DNA of 64,000 nucleotides from NCBI GenBank assembly GCA_963730585.1, contig CAVSSL010000006.1:1-64000 (forward strand). Reading direction: 5' to 3'. Below the pieces are notes generated by a model. It was not told the origin of the DNA, ran no database searches, and worked only from the letters and a program-made list of their open reading frames with translations. This DNA comes from Pedococcus_A sp963730585 (GTDB lineage Bacteria; Actinomycetota; Actinomycetes; Actinomycetales; Dermatophilaceae). This document shows, piece after piece, positions 1 through 8,167 of the stretch. Numbering within the stretch: the stretch's first letter is position 1; each line of letters begins with the position of its first letter. Made by a program: the position numbers and the translations under genes.

Positions 1-449
1 ACCTCCGCGAGGAAGTGGCGCAGGTGTGCAGCCACGGTCTGTTTGGCCCATCCGAGTGGAAACGTCGGAGCGAGCAGCCTTCCCTTGAAGCCCCTCAGGT
101 GCCGGACCCCGATCACTTCGACGCGGCTGCCGCCGCCAGTGGTGGGGGTGGCACGGATCTCCCAGGTGCTTCCCGGCTTGAAGATGTTGGAGTCGACGAC
201 CGTGCCCCTGAGGAGTCCGGGCTTGGACCAGTCGTACAGCAGGCGCTCCCACACGAATCCGATCGGCCACGGATTTCCCTCGGTGACGTCAGCGAAGGTC
301 TCGCCGGTTCGGTGGACCTCGAGGTGCTCCACGTGGACATCCGGCCAGAGCTCAGCGCGCCGAGCGGAGAAGTCACGTGCGGCCTCGAGGACCCGCTCGG
401 CATCCACCGGGGTCTGGTCGACGACGTGCACCGTGGGCACGGCTCTCAT
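1..449 (-). CDS. SRPBCC (START/polyketide-cyclase-like) protein, 3' end outside window
   Basis: On the minus strand an open frame starts at ATG 449-447 and runs about 149 codons to the window edge without a stop. The product begins MRAVPTVHVVDQTPVDAERV and contains WPIGFVWERL and SRVEVIGVRHLRG. The alternating hydrophobic strands and the tryptophan/glutamate pattern resemble the SRPBCC helix-grip fold, which binds hydrophobic ligands or modifies polyketide-like substrates. The specific substrate cannot be told. It lies 77 bp beyond the SulP stop on the same strand, so it could be read through from that unit. A TAGCAT hexamer overlaps its start codon. The family call is by pattern only. Confidence 0.55.
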   Translation of the reverse strand, partial: MRAVPTVHVVDQTPVDAERVLEAARDFSARRAELWPDVHVEHLEVHRTGETFADVTEGNPWPIGFVWERLLYDWSKPGLLRGTVVDSNIFKPGSTWEIRATPTTGGGSRVEVIGVRHLRGFKGRLLAPTFPLGWAKQTVAAHLRHFLAE

Positions 450-526
450 GCTACCGGCGGGCCGGCAGGTGATCTGTCACTTCGGGGGCCCCTCGGAAGG
501 CTTGGACTCCGGGCCAAGTGGCGGGA

Positions 527-2060
527 TCAGTGCCCGCCCACGAGGTGCCCTGCCAGTCGCTCGTGGCGCTCCTGGCTGGCGTCGTTGAGGCCGATGATGG
601 TGACGTTCTTGCCCTTGGCCTCGTACTTGGTCTGGATGGCGTCGAGGGTGGCAACCGTGGAGGCGTCCCAGATGTGGGACTGGGACAGGTCGATCACCAC
701 GTTCTTCGGGTCGCCGACGTAGTCGAACTGGGTGACCAGGTCGTTGCTGGAGGCGAAGAACAGCTCTCCGACCACGGCATACACGCGGGTGTCCTCGTCG
801 GGGTGAGCGACGTCCACGACCTCGCGTGAAGTGCGCGACCCGCCGGGCGAAGAGCACCATGGCGACCAGCACGCCGGCGATGACGCCGATGGCGAGGTTG
901 TGGGTGGCCACCACCACGGCGACGGTGGAGACCATCACGAGGGTCTCGCTCCGCGGCATCCGCTTGAGCGTCGCCGGCTGGATGCTGTGCCAGTCCATGG
1001 TGCCGACCGAGACCATGATCATCACCGCGACCAGGGCAGCCATCGGGATGATGCCGACGATGTCGCCGAGCCCGACCACGAGGATGAGCAGGAAGACGCC
1101 GGCGAGGAACGTGGAGATGCGGGTGCGGGCGCCGGAGGCCTTCACGTTGATCATGGTCTGGCCGATCATGGCGCAGCCGCCCATGCCGCCGAAGAAGCCG
1201 GTGATGACGTTGGCGGCGCCCTGGCCCCAGGCCTCGCGGGTCTTGTGCGAGTGGGTGTCGGTGACGTCGTCGACGAGCTTGGCCGTCATCAGCGACTCCA
1301 TGAGGCCGACGAGGGCCATCGCCAGGGCGAACGGGCCGATGATGGAGAGCGTCTCGAGGGTGAGCGGCACGTTGGGGAAGAACAGGCTGGGCAGGCTGTC
1401 CGGCAGCTTGCCCTCGTCCCCGACGGTCGGCACGGCGATGGCAGCGGCGAACGTGAACACGGTCAGGCCGACGATGGCCACCAACGGGGCGGGGACGACT
1501 GTGGTGAACCGGGGCAGGAGCACCATGACCACGATGCCGACGGCGACCAGCGGGTAGACCGCCCACGGGACGCCGACAAGGTGCGGGATCTGCGCCATGA
1601 AGATGAGGATGGCCAGGGCGTTGACGAAGCCGACCATGACCGAGCGCGGGATGAACCGCATGAGCTTTGCGACGCCCAGGACGCCGAGGACGACCTGGAT
1701 GATGCCGCCGAGGATGACGGTGGCGATGAGGTAGTCCATCCCGTGCTGACGCATCACCGGGGCGATGACCAGGGCGACCGCGCCGGTCGCCGCGGAGATC
1801 ATCGCTGGGCGGCCACCGAGGAAGGCGATCGAGACGGCCATGGTGAACGAGGCGAACAGCCCGACGCGCGGGTCGACCCCGGCGATGATGGAGAACGAGA
1901 TGGCCTCGGGGATCAGGGCGAGGGCGACGACGAGGCCGGCGAGGACCTCCGTGCGGAGCCGCTTCGGCGATCGCAGCGCGGCACGCACTGAGGTGACGTC
2001 CCGCTCGTGCGGGAACTCGGTCGTCTGGTCCAGCGCCGGGCTGGGTGGGGTTGCGGACAT
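527..2060 (-). pseudogene. SulP-family anion transporter with STAS domain, interrupted by a +1 frameshift
   Basis: The frame from ATG 2060 (AGGAG ribosome site 7 nt upstream) encodes a typical SulP membrane domain: about ten hydrophobic segments from residue 36, starting GLVVALALIPEAISFSIIAG. After ARRVAHFT, near residue 411 (about 822-828), the frame turns into arginine-rich nonsense ending at 477. Shifting one base restores VVDVAHPDEDTRVYAVVGEL and a full STAS domain with DLSQSHIWDASTVATLDAI, ending at 527. Restored length is 510 residues. SulP proteins carry sulfate, bicarbonate or other anions; the STAS domain is cytoplasmic and regulatory. One extra base accounts for the break, so it may be a sequence error or a decayed gene. 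The MerR-type gene 88 bp upstream probably controls it. Confidence 0.8.
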
Positions 2061-2148
2061 GGTTGTGCTCCTGGGGTGATGGGCGGGCGGCCGCAGGGGC
2101 CGGCCCCGGCACAGCGGTGTGCGGGGAGAAGCTCTGGGGGGAGCGGGT

Positions 2149-2547
2149 CTAGCTCAGCTCGTCGCGCAGCTGGTCGGCGAACGCCTGCGCGTTGTCGACC
2201 TTGTCGCGCAACGTGGCGAGCTTGTGCCCGACCAGGCTCTGGTACGTGGCGAGGCGCTCCAGCAGGGACGCGCGGGTCTTGGCCGACAGTCGTGGGCTGG
2301 TGAGACGCTCGCGGACCTCGATCAGGTCGCGCATCTCGTCCAAGGAGAAGTCGAGCGGCTTCATCCGCTTGATCAGGAGCAGCCGGTCGACGGCGTCTTC
2401 GGTGTAGAGGCGGAACCCGCCGGCGGAACGCTGGGCCTCCGGTAGGAGCCCGACGTCCTCGTAGTGGCGAATCGTCCGCAAGCTCAAGCCGGTGCGCTCG
2501 GCGACGTCACCGATCTGCATCAGGCCGGTCTCGAGGTTGGGACTCAT
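2149..2547 (-). CDS. MerR-family transcriptional regulator
   Basis: The start chosen is ATG 2547 (MSPNLETGLMQIGDVAERTG, 132 aa); a longer frame reaching back to 2679 would run through the operator, so it is not used. Residues 10-55 form the MerR winged helix-turn-helix: MQIGDVAERTGLSLRTIRHY, then YEDVGLLPEAQRSAGGFRLY. The rest (FSLDEMRDLIEVRERL, then a leucine/heptad-rich tail) is the dimerisation coiled coil. No cysteine cluster for metal sensing is visible. It precedes the SulP gene on the same strand, and a 20-bp dyad in a long-spacer promoter lies about 80 bp upstream. That arrangement fits autoregulation and control of the transporter. The ligand is unknown. Confidence 0.85.
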   Translation of the reverse strand: MSPNLETGLMQIGDVAERTGLSLRTIRHYEDVGLLPEAQRSAGGFRLYTEDAVDRLLLIKRMKPLDFSLDEMRDLIEVRERLTSPRLSAKTRASLLERLATYQSLVGHKLATLRDKVDNAQAFADQLRDELS

Positions 2548-2627
2548 GCGCACTTTCAGTCGAAGGTGAGGGAGGCGACTGCCTCGTCCGTCCGTGTCGG
2601 ATCCTCTGATCCGGGATGACCGGCGTA

Positions 2628-2657
2628 ACTCTACCGTCACGTGAGGGTAGACATCAA
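2628..2657 (-). promoter_or_regulatory. MerR-type promoter/operator upstream of the MerR-SulP unit
   Basis: The 20-bp near-perfect dyad CTACCGTCACGTGAGGGTAG occupies 2631-2650. On the minus strand it sits between a -35-like TTGATG (2652-2657) and a -10-like TAGAGT (2628-2633), separated by 18 bp. MerR regulators characteristically bind a dyad inside an over-long spacer. The inferred transcript would start near 2621, leaving a leader of about 74 nt before the MerR gene. Confidence 0.55.
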
Positions 2658-2711
2658 AGCGACAAGCTGTCGCGCCCACCCTGCGGTTCGGGGTGTTGGG
2701 CGCCGGTGTTC

Positions 2712-3101
2712 TCAGTCAAGTTCGAAGGTCGCCCACACGGACTTGCCGTCGCCCTCAGCACGCACGCCCCAGCTGCTGCTGCTCGCTGCGACAACCTGAA
2801 GGCCGCGTCCCCCAGTGCTCGTCGGTGATGGGGGAGTGCGGCTGTCCACGTGACCCAGCACCTGGTCTCGGACCTCGAGCCTCAGCGAGTGGTCGCTGTG
2901 GCTCAACGAGACCGTGAAAGGCGTCGCTGCATGGATGACAGCGTTGGTGGCCAGCTCGCTCACCACCAACCGGACCGCATCGGCCGCCTGGGCCAGGTCG
3001 GCCTCGGCGAGATGCCCCGTGACGAATGCCCGGGCCTCTGCCACGTGGTGGGGCTCGGGCGTGAACGCTGCCTGATACGCCCAGTGGGCCGTGTCTGACA
3101 T
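2712..3101 (-). CDS. RsbW-like HATPase anti-sigma/serine-kinase regulator
   Basis: This 129-aa protein is a single GHKL ATPase domain. The N box is SELATNAVIHA, the G1 box is EVRDQV and the G2 box is TSTGGRGLQVVAA, with a final KSVWATFELD strand. The size and absence of a dimerisation/phosphoacceptor domain match the actinobacterial RsbW/SpoIIAB-like family (HATPase_c_2). These proteins bind a sigma factor or phosphorylate a STAS antagonist. A possible 82-aa frame ends 4 bp upstream on the same strand and could be its partner. The ECF sigma gene of this window is 17 kb away and is not an obvious partner. Confidence 0.85.
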   Translation of the reverse strand: MSDTAHWAYQAAFTPEPHHVAEARAFVTGHLAEADLAQAADAVRLVVSELATNAVIHAATPFTVSLSHSDHSLRLEVRDQVLGHVDSRTPPSPTSTGGRGLQVVAASSSSWGVRAEGDGKSVWATFELD

Positions 3102-3105
3102 CCGC

Positions 3106-3354
3106 TCAGCTCCCCGGTCCCCGGGGCGGCGGTCTGCTCAGGTGCGACGGGAGCTCCATGGCCATGAGGGCCACCAGCCATTCCCGGGGGCTCGAACGCC
3201 CGGTTGTTGCGAGCACGGAAACCGGCACGACGCGGCTGTCGAGCGCGAGATGTTCCTGTGACACCACCGTACGCCGCCGCAGCGTCGACAGCGCGCGCCG
3301 TCCGACCCAGGTGGTTCCGGCGGTGCGGCTGCAGGCGCCACGCAGATCTAGCAT
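3106..3354 (-). CDS. Possible small protein coupled to the RsbW-like gene (uncertain)
   Basis: An 82-codon minus-strand frame starts at ATG 3354 (MLDLRGACSRTAGTTWVGRR). Its TGA (3106-3108) is 4 bp before the ATG of the RsbW-like gene, a spacing typical of translational coupling. It fills an otherwise empty 259-bp stretch. The first residues faintly recall the DLRG strand of STAS antagonists, but the DS-G phosphoacceptor signature is missing and I recognise no family. Against it, the start is only 6 bp from the divergent ATG at 3361, leaving little promoter room. Confidence 0.25.
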   Translation of the reverse strand: MLDLRGACSRTAGTTWVGRRALSTLRRRTVVSQEHLALDSRVVPVSVLATTGRSSPREWLVALMAMELPSHLSRPPPRGPGS

Positions 3355-3360
3355 TGGCAG

Positions 3361-3735
3361 ATGATGCGGCGCCTGATCGTCCTCGACCTGCTCTCGGGGC
3401 CGGCCTGGCGGGATGCCTCGGAGATGATCGGGCGCGTTGAGCCGGGCGGCGAGGGCGCGTGGCTCATGATCCAGCAGGGAAGTGTCCGGGTGGTCGGTGA
3501 CTGGTCGGACGGCGACCAGGTGCTGCGCGATGCAGAGCATGGTGGTCCGTCGTTCTACTGCCGGGCGTGGCACACGACTGGGGGGACCGACCGGCCGACG
3601 GTCCACACCGTGGCCGCCGGAGATGCGGACCTGTACGAAGAGGTGTTGACCAGCCTTGGTTTTCAGGTGGAGCAGCCAGAGGGCATCGAGCTTCGCAAGG
3701 ACGAGTCCGGCATCTACCGGGGGTACTACATCTGA
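3361..3735 (+). CDS. Hypothetical protein, 124 aa
   Basis: Codons end mostly in G or C, as expected for a real gene here. The product starts MMRRLIVLDLLSGPAWRDAS and ends ELRKDESGIYRGYYI. It is soluble, slightly acidic, without signal peptide or membrane segment, and I recognise no family. A TAGCAT -10-like hexamer at 3349-3354 is exactly 7 nt before the ATG and no Shine-Dalgarno sequence is present, so a leaderless transcript is likely. No operon partner is evident; the next plus-strand gene is 450 bp away. Confidence 0.6.
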   Translation: MMRRLIVLDLLSGPAWRDASEMIGRVEPGGEGAWLMIQQGSVRVVGDWSDGDQVLRDAEHGGPSFYCRAWHTTGGTDRPTVHTVAAGDADLYEEVLTSLGFQVEQPEGIELRKDESGIYRGYYI

Positions 3736-3812
3736 GTGGACACACCACTCCGAACGGTCACTCTGGCCGGTCAGTCAGTCGGGCTCCGGACTGGCCGGGG
3801 GAGGCGCTCGAG

Positions 3813-3998
3813 CTACGCCTCACCGCCCTGGTCAGGGTCGTCATCCTCGCCGTGCCGCTCGTCCTCGTAGTCCTGCACGAGCTGCCGCGCCCGGTCGTCG
3901 AGGCCGACGCTGTCCCCGTCATCCAGGTCGTTCATGGCCTGGGCCAGAGCCCAGTCCGGAAGGGGGGTGCCGGGGTCAGGGCCGGGGTCTGTTGACAT
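3813..3998 (-). CDS. Small acidic hypothetical protein, 61 aa
   Basis: The frame starts at ATG 3998 (MSTDPGPDPGTPLPDWALAQ) and ends in a highly acidic tail (EDERHGEDDDPDQGGEA). It has no cysteine, signal or membrane segment. Codon use is GC-rich at third positions. The 3736-3812 gap between it and the convergent gene holds no clear hairpin. Function is unknown; the size and composition allow a small disordered protein, but expression is unproven. Confidence 0.4.
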   Translation of the reverse strand: MSTDPGPDPGTPLPDWALAQAMNDLDDGDSVGLDDRARQLVQDYEDERHGEDDDPDQGGEA

Positions 3999-4189
3999 GT
4001 CTCACCGTCCGCTGCGCGGAAAGGGTCGCGCGTTCCCTCCATTGTGCCTCTCGTGGCGGTCGAGCTTCCGGTTCTGGGCGAACATCGGCGTCGTCTCATT
4101 CCGCACGTGGTGGCTCCTTTCCCGGGCTACTGTTGGTGGCACACCGGATCGCCGGCAGTGCGCCGGGCCGCGATGGAACCGAGGTCACC

Positions 4190-4471
4190 ATGCCCGCTGA
4201 TCCGCTCCTGGCGCAGCAGCCCGGACACAGGTCCCTTGCGGTCCTGGTCGAACAGCTCCAGAGCGCGCGTGGAGAGGTGGACCGGCTCCGCCGCCCCCCG
4301 ATCGCCCACGATCAACTGTTGGCCGCCCGCCAGTCACTTCTCATGGCGATGGACTCGTATGCCGCGGAGCTCACCGCCCGGGGGTTGCCCATCCCGTGGA
4401 AGCTGCGTGACGAGCTGCGTCTGCAGCACAACGTCCGCCGGCAACGGGACTCGTCCGGATACGGAAGGTGA
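4190..4471 (+). CDS. Hypothetical helical protein, 93 aa
   Basis: The start is ATG 4190, preceded by GAGG 5 nt upstream. The product (MPADPLLAQQPGHRSLAVLV...) is rich in leucine, glutamine and arginine and looks fully helical, with heptad-like spacing (LVEQLQSARGEVDRLRR). It has no membrane segment. Residues DSYAAELTARGLPIPWKLRD suggest a short conserved actinobacterial family, but I cannot name one. It stands alone between unrelated genes and carries one copy of the octamer GTATGCCG at 4357. Confidence 0.5.
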   Translation: MPADPLLAQQPGHRSLAVLVEQLQSARGEVDRLRRPPIAHDQLLAARQSLLMAMDSYAAELTARGLPIPWKLRDELRLQHNVRRQRDSSGYGR

Positions 4472-4581
4472 CGCGAGATCGTCGCGGACCGCATTCGCGC
4501 GCTCTAGCATGCCGTCGTCGCGACCTCGGCAGGGAAGCTGTGCGGGCTGACACGTCGACCTGAGCCGACGAGGTGACCCGC

Positions 4582-5367
4582 ATGCATCCGACCCTGACCC
4601 GACTCGACGAACTGGCACGCGCCCTGGCCGCAGACTCCGCCGTGCTGGCGGTGCTCGGTCTGGGGTCCGCCGGCATGGAGCACGACCGGTTCGACGACCA
4701 CTCCGACATCGACTTCTGGCTCGTCGTGGCAGACGGGCCGGCGAAGCAGCGCTACCTTCGCGAGATCGACTGGCTCTCCGGCCTGGGTGGCCGAGTCACG
4801 TACAGCTTCGTCAACGACCCCAACGGTCGAAAGGCGCTGTTCGAAGACGGGCTCTTCCTCGAGTACGCGATCTTCACGCCCGAGGAGCTGCGCCTCCTCT
4901 CCTTCACCGGGGCCCGCGTCGTCTGGCAACGGCACGGCATGCCGCTCGACCTCGACGACCACCCGGGTCCCGGGAGCCCCACGGCGATCGACACCGTGGA
5001 GTTCCATGTCAACGAAGCCCTCACGAACCTGTTTGTCGGCCTGCACCGCGAGCTGCGCGGCGAACGCCTCACTGCCTTCCGGTTCATCCAGGTCTATGCG
5101 ATCGACCGCGTGCTGGCGCTCCTCCGGCTCGACCCGACCCGGCAGTGGGACCAGCGGGATCCCTTCGAGGCCACCCGGCGCGTCGAGAGCTCCTTCGCCG
5201 ACGTGCCGCTCAGCGCCATGGTGCCCGGCTATGACGACAACCGGGCTGCCGCCCAGGCGACGCTCGAGTGGCTCACGGCTCGCCACGACACCGACCCTGC
5301 GATCGTCGAGGCCATCCGCGCCCTCTTCGAGGTTGCCGCTCGACCGGCCCAGGAGGAGGCCGGGTGA
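4582..5367 (+). CDS. Nucleotidyltransferase of the lincosamide (LinB/Lnu) type
   Basis: ATG 4582 is preferred over GTG 4573 because GAGG sits 8 nt upstream (261 aa). Residues 26-45 contain the Pol-beta nucleotidyltransferase signature: GLGSAG (G28, S29) and SDIDFW with metal-binding D42 and D44. The following LFEDGLFLEYAIFTPEELR and GARVVWQRHG blocks match the layout of LinB/Lnu lincosamide nucleotidyltransferases, as does the length. Those enzymes transfer AMP to a hydroxyl of lincomycin or clindamycin. Resistance activity is not shown; the same fold also serves other small-molecule adenylyltransferases. The stop overlaps the next gene's GTG, so the two are translationally coupled. Confidence 0.75.
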   Translation: MHPTLTRLDELARALAADSAVLAVLGLGSAGMEHDRFDDHSDIDFWLVVADGPAKQRYLREIDWLSGLGGRVTYSFVNDPNGRKALFEDGLFLEYAIFTPEELRLLSFTGARVVWQRHGMPLDLDDHPGPGSPTAIDTVEFHVNEALTNLFVGLHRELRGERLTAFRFIQVYAIDRVLALLRLDPTRQWDQRDPFEATRRVESSFADVPLSAMVPGYDDNRAAAQATLEWLTARHDTDPAIVEAIRALFEVAARPAQEEAG

Positions 5368-5762
5368 GGACCGCGACGAGCGTGTTGCTGGCCGTGGTCG
5401 CGCTGGGCGCGATCGCCGCTGGGCTCGCAGGGCAGCCGGCGGCATACGTGTGGGCGGGCCTGGCACTGCTGGGTTTGGCGGGTCACCTGTACGCGCAGCA
5501 CGTCCAGCGGGCCGGACAGGGCAGCGGTGGTGGGCTGCGGACGTACTCGATCGTGTTCGCGGCAGTGCTGGTCGTAGTCGCAGTGGTGCTCTGGGTGCTG
5601 GCCGCCACCGGCGGCCACGAGCACCGCGGTGCCTACACCGGCCTGGCCATCCTGTGGACCTTCATGGCCACGGGTGCTGCCCTGCTGGTCATCGCTCTCG
5701 AGCGTCGGCGGCGCGCGCCGCGCCAGGACAGTCGGGCGGAGGGGCCGTCCCGGAAAGGGTGA
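5364..5762 (+). CDS. Small integral membrane protein, 132 aa
   Basis: GTG 5364 overlaps the TGA of the nucleotidyltransferase gene (GTGA), the reason for choosing it over a longer upstream frame. The protein has four hydrophobic segments: near the N-terminus (TSVLLAVVALGAIAAGLAG), then YVWAGLALLGLAGHLYAQ, YSIVFAAVLVVVAVVLWVLA and LWTFMATGAALLVIAL. It ends in a basic, hydrophilic tail. No family is recognised. Coupling to the nucleotidyltransferase suggests co-expression but not a shared function. Confidence 0.65.
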   Translation: MRTATSVLLAVVALGAIAAGLAGQPAAYVWAGLALLGLAGHLYAQHVQRAGQGSGGGLRTYSIVFAAVLVVVAVVLWVLAATGGHEHRGAYTGLAILWTFMATGAALLVIALERRRRAPRQDSRAEGPSRKG

Positions 5763-5891
5763 CTGCGCACCCGCCGCAGATGGCGCCGCAGGTCCCGCGA
5801 AGTCCATTCCGCGGTTGCCCGCGGGGGGTGGCTCCGGCCTGCCAGACTGGAGACAGTGGCGCGGTGCCACAGGGGTGGAGAAGGAGAGCAG

Positions 5892-6086
5892 ATGGATCCG
5901 GTATTCGCCGTCGAGGTGGTCGTGGTCGGGTTGGCTGCCCTTGCCGTGCTGGCGCTCGTCGTCGCTTCTGTGCTGCGGCGGCGCCGTCGCGGCCGTGAGG
6001 ACGAGGACTGGGCCGAGGACGTCGAACCGGGTGAGGTCAAGATGCGACCGGGCGCGGGCTGGGGCAACGGCGGTTCCTGGCACTGA
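5892..6086 (+). CDS. Small single-span membrane protein, 64 aa
   Basis: ATG 5892 follows a clear AAGGAGAG ribosome site. Residues 5-30 (FAVEVVVVGLAALAVLALVV) form one membrane span, followed by an RRRRRG stop-transfer run and an acidic then glycine-rich cytoplasmic tail ending GWGNGGSWH. Function is unknown. A strong bidirectional hairpin follows 16 bp after the stop. Confidence 0.6.
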   Translation: MDPVFAVEVVVVGLAALAVLALVVASVLRRRRRGREDEDWAEDVEPGEVKMRPGAGWGNGGSWH

Positions 6087-6101
6087 GAGAGGCCACAGCG
6101 G

Positions 6102-6136
6102 AGCGGGGTCCAGCACCGGGAGGTGCGGACCCCGCT
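6102..6136. terminator. Bidirectional intrinsic hairpin between convergent genes
   Basis: AGCGGGGTCC (6102-6111) pairs with GGACCCCGCT (6127-6136), and an inner GCACC/GGTGC stem closes a GGGA loop. The 15 bp of pairing with one bulged base lie between the 64-aa membrane protein gene and the convergent PepSY-like gene. There is no strong T-tract, as is common in actinobacteria. The octamer GTATGCCG follows at 6141. Confidence 0.7.
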
Positions 6137-6162
6137 TCACGTATGCCGCCGAGAGACGGACG

Positions 6163-6859
6163 TCAGATGGTGGAGGTGGTGGACGAGCTGGTCGAGGGTG
6201 CCTGCTGCTGCTCATCCGAGCCGCCGCGGAAGCCGCCCATGCCGTGGCCGGGGCCGCCGGTGCGGACCTCGATGGTCTTGAGGTCCTTGCTCACCTCGAC
6301 CATGACCGGGCTGCCGCTCTTGGTGCCCATGACGTCGTAGGAGCCGTCGGGGTCCTTCCGGACGGACTGGACCGGTGATGGAGGAGTCCTTGGCCTTGAC
6401 GGCGGCCTTGACCTTGTCGAGCTCGGTGCCGGTGACGGCGGTGTGGGTGTGACCGCCCATGCCACCGCCCTTGCCGTGGCCGGGGCCGCCGGTGCGGACC
6501 TCGATGGTCTTGAGGTCCTTGCTCACCTCGACCATGACCGGGCTGCCGCTCTTGGTGCCCATGACGTCGTAGGAGCCGTCGGGGTCCTTCTGGACGGACT
6601 GGACGGTGATGGAGGAGTCCTTGGCCTTGACGGCGGCCTTGACCTTGTCGAGCTCGGTGCCGGTGACGGCGGTGTGGGTGTGACCGCCCATGCCCCGGCC
6701 CTGTCCACCCTCGCCGCCCTGGTAGCCGGGCACCGAGTACCCGGTGTTGGCGGCCTGGCCCGTGGTCGACGCGTTGGAGACTGCCGTCACCCCTGCGACG
6801 AGCACGCCGGCGGCAGTGACCGCCGCCGCCGTGATCAACATTTCTCTCCTGACAGCCAT
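6163..6859 (-). pseudogene. Secreted protein with two tandem PepSY-like domains, second copy frameshifted
   Basis: ATG 6859 is chosen because AAAAGG lies 8 nt upstream. The N-terminus (MAVRREMLITAAAVTAAGVL) is a signal peptide, so the protein should be exported. Two 77-residue repeats follow, each with HTHTAVTGTELDKVKAAVKA, then KDPDGSYDVMGTKSGSPVMV and a SKDLKTIEVRTGGPG end. This layout resembles PepSY-type domains. In the second copy one extra C (ACCGG instead of ACGG, near 6370) breaks the frame after KDSSIT. Restoring it gives 231 aa ending in a serine/threonine-rich tail, stop at 6163. It may be a sequence error, since the flanking copy is intact. Function is unknown. Confidence 0.65.
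6241..6694 (-). repeat. Two tandem copies of a 231-bp coding repeat
   Basis: Copy one (6241-6463) and copy two (6473-6694) are almost identical over 222 bp with a period of 232 bp, which is 231 plus the single inserted base in copy one. They encode the two PepSY-like domains. The near-identity at DNA level implies a recent duplication or gene conversion. Confidence 0.85.
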
Positions 6860-7007
6860 GTTCATGTCCTTTTCGTCGTCTTCGTGGGGCCAGGTCGCCC
6901 GCTGGTGATGCACCAACAGTCGTCGGCAGGCCTGTCAGGACCCGTGCCCAGACTTATGAGGACCCTGTGAGGGGTCCGTTGTCGCCGCGCTGCCCTACGG
7001 TCTGGCC

Positions 7008-8105
7008 ATGGAACACCGGCTGTCACGCCAGGAGGCGCGTCGGATCGCGGTGCGCGCCCAGCTGCTCGACGCCGCCCGGCCGACGGACCTGCTGGAGGTG
7101 GTGCGCCACCTGGCAGTCGTGCAGGTCGACCTCACCACGGCCGTGGCGCCCAGTGCCGACCTCGTCTGCTGGGCGCGGGTGGGCGCCGCCTACGAGCCGT
7201 CCGACCTCGACGACCTCCTCGACGACGGCAGCCTCGTCGAGTTCCAGGGAGTGCTCCGCCCGGCCGAGGACATGGCCCTGTTCCGCGCCGACATGGCCAC
7301 CTGGCCCGGCCTGGAGCCGCTGACCGACTGGCAGCTGGCCCTGCGTCGGTGGATCAAGGACAACGAGGCGTGCCGCCAAGACATTCTCCAGGCGCTGCGG
7401 GCCGACGGGCCGCTCCGGGCGCGCGACCTGCCAGACACCTGTCTCGTGCCGTGGCGCTCGAGCGGCTGGAACAACGGGCGGAACGTGCAGCGGATGCTGG
7501 ACCTGATGGAACGGCGCGGCGAGGTGGCCGTCTCCTCGCGTGAGGGACGGGAGCGACTGTGGGACCTGGCCGAGCGGGTGTATCCCGACCACGAGGTCGT
7601 GCCGCTGGAGAAGGCCCACCGCACGCTCGACGAACGCCGGCTCCGCGCTCTCGGGATCGCCAGGAGCAAGGGCTCTCAGCAATCCGTGGAGGCCGTGGAC
7701 GTCGGTGAGGCGGGCGAGCCCGCCACCATCGACGGCTTGCGGGGCACGTGGCGTGTCGACCCCGACCAGCTCGACCGGCCCTTCAAGGGCCGTGCGGCAC
7801 TCCTGTCGCCCCTCGATCGACTGGTCATCGACCGCAAGCGGCTCGGCGAGATCTTCGAGTTCGACTACCAGCTCGAGATGTACAAGCCGGTCGCCCAGCG
7901 TCGATGGGGCTACTGGGCGATGCCGATCCTGTATGGCGACCGGTTCATCGGAAAACTGGACGCAGCGGCCGACCACCAGGCCGGTGTGCTCCGCGTCCAC
8001 GCGGTCCACGAGGACGTTCCCTTCACGGCAGCCATGCGGTCGGCGGTCGAGAAGGAGATCCGCGAACTGGCGCGCTGGCTGGAGCTCGAGGTCGGCGCCG
8101 GCTGA
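7008..8105 (+). CDS. Winged-helix DNA-binding protein of the AlkX/YcaQ (AlkZ-like) family
   Basis: This 365-aa protein matches the HTH_42 (YcaQ/AlkZ) family in length and layout: LSRQEARRIAVRAQLL at the start, then LEVVRHLAVVQVDLT, a winged-helix core (ILQALRADGPLRARDLPD) and a C-terminal PVAQRRWGYWAMPILYGDRF block. Residues 39-41 are Q-V-D. In the characterised family QxQ marks AlkZ and QxD marks AlkX, both DNA glycosylases acting on alkylated or crosslinked bases, so this is AlkX-type. It is probably a cytoplasmic DNA-repair enzyme. It is divergent from the PepSY-like gene, and a small GGACCC/GGGTCC hairpin (6960-6977) lies between them. The reaction is inferred from family only. Confidence 0.8.
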   Translation: MEHRLSRQEARRIAVRAQLLDAARPTDLLEVVRHLAVVQVDLTTAVAPSADLVCWARVGAAYEPSDLDDLLDDGSLVEFQGVLRPAEDMALFRADMATWPGLEPLTDWQLALRRWIKDNEACRQDILQALRADGPLRARDLPDTCLVPWRSSGWNNGRNVQRMLDLMERRGEVAVSSREGRERLWDLAERVYPDHEVVPLEKAHRTLDERRLRALGIARSKGSQQSVEAVDVGEAGEPATIDGLRGTWRVDPDQLDRPFKGRAALLSPLDRLVIDRKRLGEIFEFDYQLEMYKPVAQRRWGYWAMPILYGDRFIGKLDAAADHQAGVLRVHAVHEDVPFTAAMRSAVEKEIRELARWLELEVGAG

Positions 8106-8167
8106 CGGCCTCGGGCGGGGGCCATCGGCCCTACCGCACGCCAAGGGTGCGGGCTGACGGTCGTGTC

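Noticed and set aside
3361..3606. Upstream part of the long minus-strand frame 3106-3606
   Set aside because: It is the shadow of the plus-strand 124-aa gene; only the part after ATG 3354 was kept as a weak candidate.
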